DNA of 64,000 bases, taken from the NCBI RefSeq assembly GCF_014642655.1, contig NZ_BMIR01000001.1, positions 1-64,000 of the forward strand. Reading direction: 5' to 3'. Positions 43,892 to 53,359 of this stretch are shown here, one piece after another. Source of the DNA: Pullulanibacillus camelliae (lineage in GTDB: Bacteria > Bacillota > Bacilli > Bacillales > Sporolactobacillaceae). The stretch's first letter is position 1; every line of letters begins with the position of its first letter. Position numbers and translations under genes: made by a program. Below the pieces are notes generated by a model. That model had not been told where the DNA came from, made no database searches, and saw nothing but the letters and a program-made list of their open reading frames with translations.

Positions 43892-44941
43892 ATGAAAATT
43901 GAAGATTATGTGAAAGAGACACCAAAAAAAATGAAAGAAATCCTTCAAGGTGCTGATGAATTGTTTTCAGAGGTTCGACAACAGAAGTTTTCTAAAATTA
44001 TCGTAACAGGCTCCGGAACAAGCTACCATTCTGGTATACAATCGTTAAAATTGATGCAACATTTTTTAGACATTGAAGTCACTATATTATATCCATTTCA
44101 AATTGATCAAGAGACATTTCCCGCAGATTCTTCAGATATATTATTGATTGGAATCTCTCAAGGTGGAAGCAGTTATTCAACTTATAAAGCTATGAAAATA
44201 GCAAAAGAAGCCGGATGTAGAATTGCTTCAATGGCTGGAACAGAGAATGCATTAATTGATGAAATATCCGATTATGTACTCACGGTCAATTGTGGAGAAG
44301 AAAAGGTGGGCGCTAAGACAAAAGGCTTCTATGCAACCAAATTGAATTTAACCTTATTTACTCTGCAGCTTGCAAGGGAATCCGGTAAACTCTCATTGAA
44401 TGAATATCTAGAAGAAGTAAAGGCAATTGAAAAATATATCAATCATTTTCCATTCATATACGAACAATCTATAAACTGGGTCTCTACTAATAAGACAGAA
44501 TTTGCTTCAGCAAAAGATATCCGTGTCATTGGGACAAAGGATATCTATGGAGATACGCTAGAATCCGCTTTAAAATTATTAGAAACCATGCGCATTCCAG
44601 TTACAGGGTATGAATTTGAGGAATTTGTTCATGGGATCTATAATGCAATAAAAGAAGATTCGACAATCATCATTTTAGATACTGGTGAAGAAGCCCGTGT
44701 CAAAACATTAGTTACCGTCTTATCTGAATGGACCAAGAATATTTATATTATAGGAAAGAATACAGCTGACAAACCACAAAATTTAAAAGCTGATTTTTTA
44801 AATCATCCTTTCTATAGAACCTATGAATATATACTTCCGATTCAACTCATTTGTGCATTAGTTCCACCATTAAATGGCATTGATCCTGGAACACCTAAAG
44901 ACACAAGCTTCCATCAAAAGCTGGCAAGTAAGAAGATTTAA
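43892..44941 (+). CDS. SIS-domain sugar-amine deglycase/isomerase (FrlB/GfrF-like)
   Basis: This is a 349-residue double SIS-domain protein. The first sugar-phosphate site has IIVTGSGTSYHSGIQSLKLM and LLIGISQGGSSYSTYKAMK; the second contains VIGTKDIYGDTLESALKLLET and GYEFEEFVHGIYNAI with the catalytic-type Glu/His. Length and layout fit fructoselysine or glucoselysine 6-phosphate deglycases rather than GlmS, which has an extra glutaminase domain. It directly follows the PTS genes, so it should process the phosphorylated sugar they import. Salmonella gfr operons have the same set plus a second deglycase. The exact substrate is inference. Confidence 0.8.
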   Translation: MKIEDYVKETPKKMKEILQGADELFSEVRQQKFSKIIVTGSGTSYHSGIQSLKLMQHFLDIEVTILYPFQIDQETFPADSSDILLIGISQGGSSYSTYKAMKIAKEAGCRIASMAGTENALIDEISDYVLTVNCGEEKVGAKTKGFYATKLNLTLFTLQLARESGKLSLNEYLEEVKAIEKYINHFPFIYEQSINWVSTNKTEFASAKDIRVIGTKDIYGDTLESALKLLETMRIPVTGYEFEEFVHGIYNAIKEDSTIIILDTGEEARVKTLVTVLSEWTKNIYIIGKNTADKPQNLKADFLNHPFYRTYEYILPIQLICALVPPLNGIDPGTPKDTSFHQKLASKKI

Positions 44942-45313
44942 TCAATCAATTATAATTATATTGAAAACCTACCTCAATCATAAACTGAATGGCATGCTCC
45001 CCAGCTGCGCGCTGTAAAATCCCTTCCTCCAGTAGGGGGCACAAAGAATGCTGAGGAATTTTTAATTACACACTTAAACGATAAGGGGGAGACTGCGAAG
45101 CACCTGCTGCAAAACGCGCATCAAGATCTCACAACACCAAAAACAAGTAGAGAGTCTAAAACATTTGTTAGAACCAGGTGAGCAGTTTCCCCCCATTATA
45201 TCCTTTAATATTTGGATGAATTATAGCAGTGATTTAACATAGGCAAATCATAAGTAAACTTACTAACAATCTTTTGTAATATTCCACCTATAAGGTTTAT
45301 ACACTGCTTAATA
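44942..45313. other. Intergenic region without recognisable gene
   Basis: Between the SIS-domain gene and galM I see no convincing gene, RNA or strong terminator. A plus-strand frame around 45020-45180 (containing EEFLITHLNDKGETAKHLLQ) looks protein-like and may be a remnant, but it has no start site and no family that I recognise. Confidence 0.3.
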
Positions 45314-46363
45314 TTATTTAACTCCATTAAAAGTATATGTGGTTTCTGTCTGATACACCTGTCCTGCTTCTAATGTACACTGCTTAAAATTGGGGTGATG
45401 GATGGCATCTGGTGGCCCTTGCGTTTCTAAGCAAACGCCCATGTACTTTCCAGACTGAGTCCCGCGAATCTTAAAGGTATCCTCCATTGTATTACTCGTA
45501 TAAAGCACGACACTTGGTTCTTCCGTCGCTACGATAAGCTGGCGTCCACTTTCAGGATCTGATAAAACCATCTCTTGAGATTGCTGCTTATTTAAAAGAA
45601 AGGGATGATCATATCCTTGACCTACTAAGACGTTCTGAGGATGGCTAGAGGTTATACCATCGGCAATTTTTCGACCTGATCGAAAGTCAAAGGGAGTGCC
45701 TTCCACATTTAATAGTTTACCTGTCGGCAGCAAGGCTTCATCTAATTCAAAAAATTGCTTACTGTCCATGGTTAATGTATGCTCTAAAACATTCCGTTTA
45801 AGATCGCCACTCAGATTAAAGTAGCTATGGTTTGTTAAATTGACTAATGTTGTCTGATCTGTGGTTGCATGATAACGGATCTTAAGCTGATTAGCTTGGT
45901 TCAAAGTATAGGTTACTTTAACCTGCAAAGTGCCGGGATAGCCTTCTTCTCCATCTGGGCTAACGTAAGAAAACTGAATTCCCGATTCATTTTCTCCTTC
46001 AATGATAGCCGCATCCCAGATGACATGACTAAACCCTCTCGGCCCTCCGTGAAGATGGTTTTGACCTTCATTTTTTGGTAAAGCAAACCGTCTCCCATTT
46101 AGTTCGAACTCTGACTCAGCAATTCTTCCCGCCACTCTCCCAACAATAGCACCAAAATAGGGTGAATGGGTTAGATAGTCTTCAATAGAATCAAAACCAA
46201 GGACAACGTTTTCAAAATTCCCCTCACGGTCAGGTGCAAATAATTCAGTGATAATACAACCATAGTCCAAACACGAAAGGCGCATGCCTTGTTCATTCAC
46301 CAAAGTATATTGATAGACTTGCTTACCATCGACTTGCCCAAATTCTTCTTGTAATACCTTCAT
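45314..46363 (-). CDS. galM: Aldose 1-epimerase (mutarotase)
   Basis: This enzyme interconverts alpha and beta anomers of aldoses such as galactose, glucose, arabinose or xylose. The start is ATG at 46363 (MKVLQEEFGQVDGKQVYQY) with AAGTGGGTGA upstream, giving 349 residues. Family blocks are FENVVLGFDSIEDYL, the catalytic His region NLTNHSYFNLSGD, and a late Glu region VCLETQGPPDAIHHPNF. It is convergent with nothing and sits beside the ROK regulator. A 12-bp palindrome ATAAACGTTTAT (46408-46419) lies 45 bases upstream. Confidence 0.92.
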   Translation of the reverse strand: MKVLQEEFGQVDGKQVYQYTLVNEQGMRLSCLDYGCIITELFAPDREGNFENVVLGFDSIEDYLTHSPYFGAIVGRVAGRIAESEFELNGRRFALPKNEGQNHLHGGPRGFSHVIWDAAIIEGENESGIQFSYVSPDGEEGYPGTLQVKVTYTLNQANQLKIRYHATTDQTTLVNLTNHSYFNLSGDLKRNVLEHTLTMDSKQFFELDEALLPTGKLLNVEGTPFDFRSGRKIADGITSSHPQNVLVGQGYDHPFLLNKQQSQEMVLSDPESGRQLIVATEEPSVVLYTSNTMEDTFKIRGTQSGKYMGVCLETQGPPDAIHHPNFKQCTLEAGQVYQTETTYTFNGVK

Positions 46364-46407
46364 ATACGCGTCACCCACTTAATAAATTTAATTAATATAG
46401 TTCTAGT

Positions 46408-46419
46408 ATAAACGTTTAT
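46408..46419. promoter_or_regulatory. Palindrome upstream of galM
   Basis: ATAAACGTTTAT is a perfect 12-bp palindrome with a LacI/CcpA-like CG centre, 45 bases upstream of galM. It does not meet the cre consensus at its flanks, so the binding protein is uncertain. Confidence 0.4.
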
Positions 46420-46542
46420 GCAATGGGTTTCAAAACCCAGCTTTACTGAATCAATGAAGTATTAGGAGAAGGTTCTACTCGATTTAAAATGTGGGGCACA
46501 CCATGGTTTGAAAGCCACACGCCAAAACAAATTATGCGCTTC

Positions 46543-47736
46543 TTATATAGATAGCCTTTCATTGATGACTAAGGCGGCCGATCCAACAACCACACTGTCT
46601 GAATACAATGTTGTTTTAATCTGTGTTTTCTTTCCACCGTTTCCTACAGCCCGGGCTTTTATTGTTTCCCTCACTTTTTCCAAGAAAACATCACCTAATT
46701 GAATTAACGCGCCACCAATAATAATTAATTTCGGATCAAGTAAATTAATAAGATTGGTCAACCCAATACCTAAGTAGGTTCCCGCCCCCTCTACCACCTG
46801 TATGGCCACTTCAGATCCTCTTTCCATCCCTCGCACAATATCACCGAATACCAATTGATCAATGTCTTTTTTCCAGATAGACTCCTCCTGCCGTGGCATT
46901 TGCTTTAATATTTTCTTTACCTTTTCAGTGATTGCAATAGTTGAAACTAACGTCTCTAGACAGCCATAATTTCCACAACTACATTTCTCTCCATTGATAT
47001 CAACCATGGTATGTCCAAGCATGCCAGATTCATGATGGCTTCCTCTATGAAGTCCACCGTTGACAACTATACCACTTCCAACACCAGCATCAGCCATGAC
47101 ATAGACAAAGTCATCGCTGCTCTTCCCCAGTCCAAACCACTTTTCCGCTAGAGCCGCAACATTGGCATTAATGTCCAAAATCACCGGAAGCCCTAATGCC
47201 TCTTCAATAACAAACTTAATAGGGAGGCTTGCTTCATTGTAAAAATTATAAAGTGTAATGAACCCTTCTCTCGTCTCATTTAAAGGGCCTGGCACGCCAA
47301 CTCCAACCCCCAATATTTTTGATATGGGGATATCAAATTCTCTTAATAATTTATAATAACTTTCTTTCAAAAATTGAATGATATTACTAAAGTCTCCTTT
47401 ATTATTTGTTTCAATCTTTCGAGATGAGACCACTCGTCCCCTAAAGTTAACAAGAGCAATTCTAACTATAGTACGCCCTATCTCAATACCGATGGCGTAC
47501 ACTGATTCTGGGTTGAAATCTAACAAAATAGGTCTTCTTCCAACTGTCGTCGAGCTTCCTAAACCACTTTCTAAAAGTATCTCTTCATTTAATAATTTAT
47601 CAATAAGTCTTGTCACTGTTGGTTGAGGAATATTCAACGTCTTTGATAGTTCTATTCTTGAAATCGGACCATTATTTCTTATACTATCAATGATTTTCCC
47701 AATATTGTGATCCTTTATTAATTCAACGATTTCCAA
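46543..47736 (-). CDS. ROK-family transcriptional regulator (XylR-like)
   Basis: This is a repressor-type ROK protein of 397 residues. The N-terminal winged helix is NIGKIIDSIRNNGPISRIELSKTLNIPQPTVTRLIDKLL. The sugar-kinase-like domain has GIEIGRTIVRIALVNF, GVGVPGPLNE, the zinc cluster region CSCGNYGCLETLVS and the ESGMLGHTMVD motif. I place the start at TTG 47736, five bases after AAGGTGG; an in-frame GTG three codons upstream overlaps the site. A XylR-type operator is present at 5243-5263, 41 kb away, and this is the only ROK gene in the window, so it may be XylR. That link is inference. Confidence 0.82.
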   Translation of the reverse strand: MEIVELIKDHNIGKIIDSIRNNGPISRIELSKTLNIPQPTVTRLIDKLLNEEILLESGLGSSTTVGRRPILLDFNPESVYAIGIEIGRTIVRIALVNFRGRVVSSRKIETNNKGDFSNIIQFLKESYYKLLREFDIPISKILGVGVGVPGPLNETREGFITLYNFYNEASLPIKFVIEEALGLPVILDINANVAALAEKWFGLGKSSDDFVYVMADAGVGSGIVVNGGLHRGSHHESGMLGHTMVDINGEKCSCGNYGCLETLVSTIAITEKVKKILKQMPRQEESIWKKDIDQLVFGDIVRGMERGSEVAIQVVEGAGTYLGIGLTNLINLLDPKLIIIGGALIQLGDVFLEKVRETIKARAVGNGGKKTQIKTTLYSDSVVVGSAALVINERLSI

Positions 47737-47872
47737 TATAGCCACCTTCTATGTACAAAAGTCTGATCCTCTAATCCAACGCTAAAGAAACTTGGCTTTC
47801 GTTAACTCGCCCTGTTGTGATTATAAAAATAATCACGCACTAAGGTTGCACCGCAAGTCGCAGGTGGGTCAA

Positions 47873-47945
47873 GGCAAGGCCTAACTAATACTATCCACCA
47901 TAGGGTACGTCAGCGAATGTTTATAAATTCTAACGGGATAAAAAA
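47873..47945. repeat. Dispersed repeat B, copy 1
   Basis: The stretch with CCTAACTAATACTATC, GTCAGCGAATGTTTATAAATT and GGGATAAAA resembles 53360-53425, which has CCTGGTTAGTACTATC, GTCAGCGAAGCTATAAATT and AGTATAAAA. Neither copy has coding features. It may be a small non-autonomous element or a conserved structured RNA remnant. Confidence 0.4.
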
Positions 47946-47964
47946 ACGGCAGAAAAAAACCACA

Positions 47965-47984
47965 CCTCTCCTTCTATAGGAGGG
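47965..47984 (-). terminator. Possible terminator downstream of the SsuABC-like operon
   Basis: On the minus strand CCCTCC pairs with GGAGAGG around a seven-base loop, followed four bases later by TTTTTTT. The stem is short. It lies about 790 bases beyond the binding-protein stop, after the repeat. Confidence 0.35.
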
Positions 47985-48302
47985 AAAAAGGAATTACAGC
48001 ATGATCATGTGGCAGCTCATGAATCCTGAACACTTATCGTTCAAGAGTTTTCAAGACCTATTTGCTCATAGGAGGATTGACGAGAAGGCTATGGAAGCGC
48101 GAGCCCCTTCTCATTCTGAGGCTTCGGAACTTTCCACCGTCTGATAAAGAGTAAATGATGCCCACCTAGCCAATACCTCTCCACCTCACAAATGATTCAA
48201 ACACCAAAGCGCTTCTTTTATCAATCCTTCCTTCTAAATAGCTTAACAATAATTACACTTTTTGTTGAGTAAGAATACCTCACTGCCTAATCTTTCAATA
48301 AA

Positions 48303-48763
48303 TAAGTGGATAAGACAAAACGAAAAGAGATCGCCCTCATACTGAACGATAAGATTTTAAAAGAGGCAGGGGAACCGGGCGAAGGTTATTCACGAATAAA
48401 CGACGCGTTGTCCTGAAGAAGCTGACGACGAAGCAAGGTCTAGAAACTCAGGAACAGGAGCTTCTTGGGTCTAATAGATTTGAGAATCCTTAATGCACTT
48501 TGTCTAAGTGTCTTACATTTTTCAAGACACTTCGGCTAAAAACATCACATCCATGTGCTAACACCAAAGCTAGCACATCACTACCACCCCAAAAAGTAAA
48601 AAGCACTTTTCAGGGACCCCGATGGTGCGCCTGAGGAGGTGCCCGTGGAAAGCAAAGTGTTTTGACGGAGCGGCTCATCACTTACTCAAAAATCCGAACG
48701 CATGCCTTCAAATTGTGAATGCGTCCGGATTCTCTATGAGCTGAATCCTTCTGTCCCAGCCCC
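48303..48763. repeat. MITE-like Bacillales intergenic repeat, copy 2
   Basis: It begins with AAGACAAAACGAAAAGAG and ACTGAACGATAAGATTTTAAAAG (compare copy 1 near 15571-15620), and ends with CCGAACGCATGC...TTCTGTCCCAGCCCC, which also ends copy 1. The middle (about 48380-48680) is the reverse complement of sequence at 16570-16905 inside the IS1182-type element, for example the GGGGTCCC(C/T)GAAAAG and TTTACTTTTTGGGGTGGTA blocks. It lies just beyond the stop of the SsuA-like gene. Confidence 0.7.
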
Positions 48764-48774
48764 CTATTTATTTC

Positions 48775-49809
48775 TTACTTATTCAATGCCTTTTGATAAA
48801 GATCTGGACTAATAAAGTCATTACCATCCACCACTTTATCAAGTGAGCCATTCTCAACAAATAATTTCTCTAGATTTTCAAACCATTTCTTTGCGGTGCC
48901 GTCCTTCATCTTTGCTGCAATATCCTTAGAGGTCATAAATTGCGTCGTCGTGACTTGGACCTTAAGCGATTCTTGATCTACCCCTGTGAAATCAGAGGTC
49001 AGCTTAACGGCTTCATCAGTATGATTTGATCTGTAATTATTAGCCTTTCCTAAAGCCTCAAGGAACTTAATAACATTCTCTTTGTTACTTTTAAGATACT
49101 TTGGATTGGCAACCCAGCTTTGAGGAAAGACATAGTCTGGGAAGAAGTTCGTGTCGTCAGCTAACTTCACCATATTGCTCTTTCCAACTTTTTTTTCAAT
49201 CTCATTCGTAAAAGGAGACCAAATCGCAACGGCATCTACTTTATTCGCTATGAACGCTGAAACTGCTCCTGAAACATCCATATTTACTTTTTTGACATCA
49301 GTTTCCTTAAGTCCTGCATTTTTCAAAGCTAGATTAAGAACCATATCACCAGAAGTTCCTTTTGGAACGCCTATCGTCTTGCCCTTTAACCCTTTAATCG
49401 ACGATATCCCTGATTTTTTCGTAGCAAGTACCATGTCACCAGTATTCAAGCTGTCCACCGCAATAATATTTCCTTTTCCTTGTGCTGCTAAGAAAGTGGC
49501 TCCTGGTCCAATATAAGCAATATCGATGTCCCCTGAAGCCATCGCAGCAAATTCAGGGGGACCACTATCAAATTTAACTAACTTCACTTTAATACCTGCA
49601 TCTTTAAAATAACCTTTTTTCTGGGCGATGACCAATGGTGCTGCACCATGTATATCCGGCATATAGGCAATTCTTAAAGTTGGAACTTTTTTAGAGTCCC
49701 CAGAGCTTGAGGAGCCACTACTTTTCCCACTAGAACACGCACTTAAAATCATAGAAAGAGCCATTATAATAGCTGTAATAATTAAATACTTGCGTTTCAT
49801 ACCTTTCAC
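48775..49809 (-). CDS. SsuA/TauA/AtsR-like ABC binding lipoprotein
   Basis: This is a 344-residue binding protein of the sulfonate/nitrate/taurine family. The signal ends in lipobox ILSACSS (Cys25) with a Ser-rich linker, then LRIAYMPDIHGAAPLVIAQKKGYFKDAGIKVKLVKFDSGP, the family's typical opening, and GKTIGVPKGTSGDMVLNLALKNAG. Start is ATG behind AAGGAAGTGAAAGGT-like sequence. It is the last gene of sulfatase-permease-ATPase-SBP. Association with sulfatases suggests import of sulfate esters, as for AtsR in Pseudomonas, rather than sulfonates; no desulfonating monooxygenase is nearby. Confidence 0.85.
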   Translation of the reverse strand: MKGMKRKYLIITAIIMALSMILSACSSGKSSGSSSSGDSKKVPTLRIAYMPDIHGAAPLVIAQKKGYFKDAGIKVKLVKFDSGPPEFAAMASGDIDIAYIGPGATFLAAQGKGNIIAVDSLNTGDMVLATKKSGISSIKGLKGKTIGVPKGTSGDMVLNLALKNAGLKETDVKKVNMDVSGAVSAFIANKVDAVAIWSPFTNEIEKKVGKSNMVKLADDTNFFPDYVFPQSWVANPKYLKSNKENVIKFLEALGKANNYRSNHTDEAVKLTSDFTGVDQESLKVQVTTTQFMTSKDIAAKMKDGTAKKWFENLEKLFVENGSLDKVVDGNDFISPDLYQKALNK

Positions 49810-49819
49810 TTCCTTTAAA

Positions 49820-50608
49820 TTATTTTTTCACAGATAAGTATTCTTTATAAACCTTAGACCAAATATCATTTTTGATTTCTGAAAATCTTTCTGATAGCTT
49901 GGTCTCTTGATTCCTTGGATATGGGATGTCAACATCGATGATTTCTTTGATCCTACCTGGTCTTGCACTCATAATGACAACCTTTTGTGCTAATAAAACA
50001 GCTTCATCAACGTCATGCGTTATAAAAAAGCACGTTTTTTTCTTAGTATCCCAAATGTGTAAGAGTTCTTCTTGTAATTGTGCCCTTGTCTGAGCATCCA
50101 GCGCACCAAAAGGTTCATCCATAAGTAAAATATCTGGTTCTGCAGTAAATGCCCTAGCAATCGCCACCCGCTGTCTCATCCCACCTGATAGCTCCTTAGG
50201 GTAAGCGTTTGCAAATTCTGTTAAACCCACTAGATCTAGGTATTCCATTGCCTTCTCTCTTCGCTGCTGTTTTCCCACACCATTCAGTTTAAGACCAAAC
50301 TCCACATTCTTAAGTACAGTCTTCCAGGGAAACAACGCATATTGTTGGAATACGACCCCTCTCTCCTTTCCCGGCTTTATGATTTCTGCATTATCTGCCA
50401 TAACAGAACCAGACGTTTTATTTTCCAGACCAGCTATTATATTTAAAAGGGTACTCTTCCCACATCCACTTGGTCCTACCACACAAATGAATTCATTAGC
50501 TTGTATTTCTAAGTTGACATCATTCAGGGCAACAACTTCTCCATGTCTTCCTTGATATATTTTCGAAAGATTCCTTATATTTATCTTAGGCATTATCTCA
50601 TTCATCAT
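49820..50608 (-). CDS. ABC transporter ATPase, SsuB/TauB/AtsC type
   Basis: This is the 262-residue ATPase of the putative sulfate-ester importer. Walker A is GPSGCGKST, the signature is LSGGMRQRVAIARAF, Walker B is ILLMDEPFGALD and the switch His is in FFITHDVDEAVLLA. Start is ATG behind AGAGGTGAG and overlaps the permease stop codon by four bases. The binding-protein gene begins ten bases after its stop. Confidence 0.92.
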   Translation of the reverse strand: MMNEIMPKINIRNLSKIYQGRHGEVVALNDVNLEIQANEFICVVGPSGCGKSTLLNIIAGLENKTSGSVMADNAEIIKPGKERGVVFQQYALFPWKTVLKNVEFGLKLNGVGKQQRREKAMEYLDLVGLTEFANAYPKELSGGMRQRVAIARAFTAEPDILLMDEPFGALDAQTRAQLQEELLHIWDTKKKTCFFITHDVDEAVLLAQKVVIMSARPGRIKEIIDVDIPYPRNQETKLSERFSEIKNDIWSKVYKEYLSVKK

Positions 50609-51432
50609 TTACTCACCTCTTGCCAACCTGCTAATTTTTTCTCGAGATATAACACCAATTTGTCCATTATAAATCCAATGATCCCAATTAAAACGATGCC
50701 AAGAATGACTTGGTCCATCCTAAAAAAGGTGCCGGCCTCCATAATCATATTTCCTAGGCCTTTAGAAGCCCCCGTCATTTCAGCAGCAACCAAGGTTGTC
50801 CAAGCCGATGCTAATCCAAGTCTTACACCGACAAGAATATAAGGAAAAGATGCTGGAACAACCACTTCAAAAAAGATATCTTTATCATTTGCCCCAAGCA
50901 CTCTAGCAGCCTTTATTAAGGTGGGATCAACATTGCGCACCCCTTGGTAAATGGAAACAACCATCACTAGAAAAGTGGCAACAAATATGACTGCTATTTT
51001 GGCACTTTCACCCACACCAAAAGCCACGATAACAAGTGGGATTAAAGCAATGGGGGGAATCGTTCTAAAAAATTGAATCCAGGGCTCTGTTAAAGAGCGG
51101 AAGGTGCCATACCAACCCATTAGAAATGCGATGGGAATAGCAACGACTAAGCCAAGAAGAAAGCCTGATAACACCCTAAAGATACTCGTATAAATATCAG
51201 AGATTAAGCCATTTTCCAGTTCTGAGATAAACGTTTTGATTAGGATAATAGGATTCGTAATAATCGTAGAGACTGAGGGAATTAATGCGAGTAAAAACCA
51301 AGCAATAATCCCTAGAGCAAGCGAAATGATAACCATTATCCGGTTGTCAATCCGAGATAGACTCAACCTTTTTTTCTTGATTTCCATAGCCTCTGCTTGT
51401 TTCTTTTCAAAATCAACATTATTAGTAGCCAT
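50605..51432 (-). CDS. ABC transporter permease, SsuC/TauC/AtsB type
   Basis: This is a 275-residue permease with about six membrane helices after a charged 30-residue N-terminus. The ATPase-contact loop is TLIKAARVLGANDKDIFFEVVVPASFP, and VGVRLGLASAWTTLVAAEMTGASKGLG is typical of this family. Start is ATG behind TAAGGAGGTCG. It follows the sulfatase gene by 28 bases and is probably co-transcribed with it. Confidence 0.92.
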   Translation of the reverse strand: MATNNVDFEKKQAEAMEIKKKRLSLSRIDNRIMVIISLALGIIAWFLLALIPSVSTIITNPIILIKTFISELENGLISDIYTSIFRVLSGFLLGLVVAIPIAFLMGWYGTFRSLTEPWIQFFRTIPPIALIPLVIVAFGVGESAKIAVIFVATFLVMVVSIYQGVRNVDPTLIKAARVLGANDKDIFFEVVVPASFPYILVGVRLGLASAWTTLVAAEMTGASKGLGNMIMEAGTFFRMDQVILGIVLIGIIGFIMDKLVLYLEKKLAGWQEVSK

Positions 51433-51460
51433 ACTCGACCTCCTTATGCACTAATAGCTT

Positions 51461-52924
51461 TTAAACTTCTCCGTAGGCTGAAGCCAATTCATCGGCTTTA
51501 ATAAATTTTGCTTCCAGTTCCTTTGCCGCATTTCCCCAGCCTGATCGATTTAAATGTTCAATCCATGACTCTAATGTGACATATTTCCATGGTCCAGTCT
51601 TAACGACCTCTTGTAATGGGTCAACCATATTAAGTGGATAGCCCAAATGCTCTTGCTCCCATTCAGCTAATCTTGAATTCATTAAAGTGATGATTTCAGG
51701 AAATGCCTTTGCCACATTTTTTGTTTGATTGGGATCATTTATCATATCGTAGAGTGTCACATCTTCAAATCTATACAACCCTGGATGATACGTCCGAATG
51801 TAGTACCACTTCTCATCCCTCACCGCCCGCTGACACGTATAGAGTGCATGATCCATGACCAAGTAAGGTCTGCCCTCTTGTTCTTCCCCCTTTAATGTAC
51901 TGACATAGGATTGACCATCCCATCCTGAAGGAATTGGTAAGCCTACTAAATCGGCAAGTGTGGCAATCACATCGACATTATATAAAAAGCCATCATACTC
52001 TTGACTCGACTTTGTAACGCCTGGAATTGACATAATTAGTGGCAAGTGATGCACTGCCTCAGTGGCACTTGCGTGTTCCCCATATATACCTTGTTCTCCT
52101 AATGATTCCGCATGATCAGCACTGATAATAAAGCAAACCTCATCTTCAATTCCGAGGGATTCTAAGGTTTTTACAATGTGGCCAATCTGCTCATCCATAA
52201 ATGAAATGGCACCATCATAGCCATCAATTAAATGCTTGTAATCGTCTCTATTATTAATTTGTCTTGGCATGGTTGGTGGAATATTATCAACAGTGTGCAA
52301 AAAGCTAGCTGATCTTGGGAAACTATCTGATTGATGCTCCCGAATAATAGCTTCACTCGGAAAAGCGTTGACCGGGCTCTCTTTCCATTGCTCAACATAC
52401 TCCTTTGGACATGTATATAAGGTGTGCGGATCCCAGTATTGAATATGCAAGAAATAGTTATCCTCTGTTCCATGTGCTTTTAACCAAGGGATAACAGATT
52501 CATTAACCTCATCCGCATTTTCATTTCCTTCCCTCAAGGTATGTGTATGCACTTCATTCCAGCCTGCAAAGTACCACCAAGCATGATGGCGATCACCAAA
52601 TGAGGAGAAGGTTACCGTTTTATAGCCGGCCTCACGGAGATATCTTGTGAAAAAAGGATACTTTGCTGAATGCCCATCACCTTCTGGATAATAAAAGTTA
52701 TATCCCGGTCCCCAATGTGTTAATGCACCATGATTGACACCAAATCGTCCTGACATAAAACTCGCTCTAGAAGGAACGCAGGGTGAAGAGGCTGCATAGC
52801 ACCTATTGAATTTCATTCCCCTCTCAGCAATTTTGTCTATATTTGGAGTCGTCTGCCTATGATACCCATAACAACTCATATGATCAGGGCGCAGTGAATC
52901 AATATCAAAATAAATAAATCTCAT
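51461..52924 (-). CDS. Sulfatase, Cys-type (formylglycine-dependent family)
   Basis: This alkaline-phosphatase-superfamily sulfatase would hydrolyse a sulfate ester in the cytoplasm, since there is no signal peptide. The start is ATG at 52924 (MRFIYFDIDSLRPDHMSCYGY) behind GGAGGTGC; 487 residues. The metal ligands appear early in FDIDSLRPD, and the signature is SPCVPSRASFMSGRFG, in which Cys49 must become formylglycine. The second metal region is FIISADHAESLGEQG. It heads the operon with the SsuABC-like importer. A cre-like site (52966-52980, one mismatch) and an inverted repeat pair lie upstream. Confidence 0.92.
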   Translation of the reverse strand: MRFIYFDIDSLRPDHMSCYGYHRQTTPNIDKIAERGMKFNRCYAASSPCVPSRASFMSGRFGVNHGALTHWGPGYNFYYPEGDGHSAKYPFFTRYLREAGYKTVTFSSFGDRHHAWWYFAGWNEVHTHTLREGNENADEVNESVIPWLKAHGTEDNYFLHIQYWDPHTLYTCPKEYVEQWKESPVNAFPSEAIIREHQSDSFPRSASFLHTVDNIPPTMPRQINNRDDYKHLIDGYDGAISFMDEQIGHIVKTLESLGIEDEVCFIISADHAESLGEQGIYGEHASATEAVHHLPLIMSIPGVTKSSQEYDGFLYNVDVIATLADLVGLPIPSGWDGQSYVSTLKGEEQEGRPYLVMDHALYTCQRAVRDEKWYYIRTYHPGLYRFEDVTLYDMINDPNQTKNVAKAFPEIITLMNSRLAEWEQEHLGYPLNMVDPLQEVVKTGPWKYVTLESWIEHLNRSGWGNAAKELEAKFIKADELASAYGEV

Positions 52925-52988
52925 AATAGCACCTCCAACAAGATAATCTAAATTCTTGTTTTCAATTATAGCGCTTTCACTAATTATA

Positions 52989-53083
52989 TTCAATATGAAT
53001 TTAATTAAAATTTAAAATAGGCATAAAACTGACAAAACGACTTTAATCAAGCATTTTATTCACAATTATATATTCATATTGAA
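52989..53083. repeat. Paired inverted 12-mers upstream of sulfatase 1
   Basis: TTCAATATGAAT at 52989-53000 recurs as its exact reverse complement ATTCATATTGAA at 53072-53083, 83 bases apart, in the region upstream of the first sulfatase. The arms could be two binding sites of one regulator, for example the AraC-family protein encoded at 55422. The rest of the 53084-53440 gap holds only a degenerate repeat (about 53360-53425) and AT-rich sequence. Confidence 0.45.
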
Positions 53084-53359
53084 ATTATCTATCGATTAAT
53101 TGCTTAAAAAACTTAGCTTATGCCGCTTCGTGGGTACCCCTGCGCCTATCATCTTAATCCAAAGCCATTACATTTCTATTAAATTAAATTATAATTAATT
53201 TTATAATTTTTATATGAAAACTTGGTTTTATTAATTTTATACGATCATCATACGGATTTTTCTTTTGAATTTGCAAATACTTTATCCTGATCGCTTCGGA
53301 ACTCCTGTTGTAAGTTTCAAATCACATTTATGGTTGCCTTCAAGCCTCAGATGACGAAA

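Noticed and set aside
44942-45313. Possible continuation of the sigma-54 PTS operon after the SIS gene
   Set aside because: No open frame with a start site follows; the protein-like stretch around 45020-45180 lacks initiation signals.
48001-48144. Plus-strand 47-codon frame starting MIMWQLMNPEHLSFK with a passable AAGGAA site
   Set aside because: No recognisable family, isolated between the ROK gene and repeats, and composition gives no support; treated as chance or debris.
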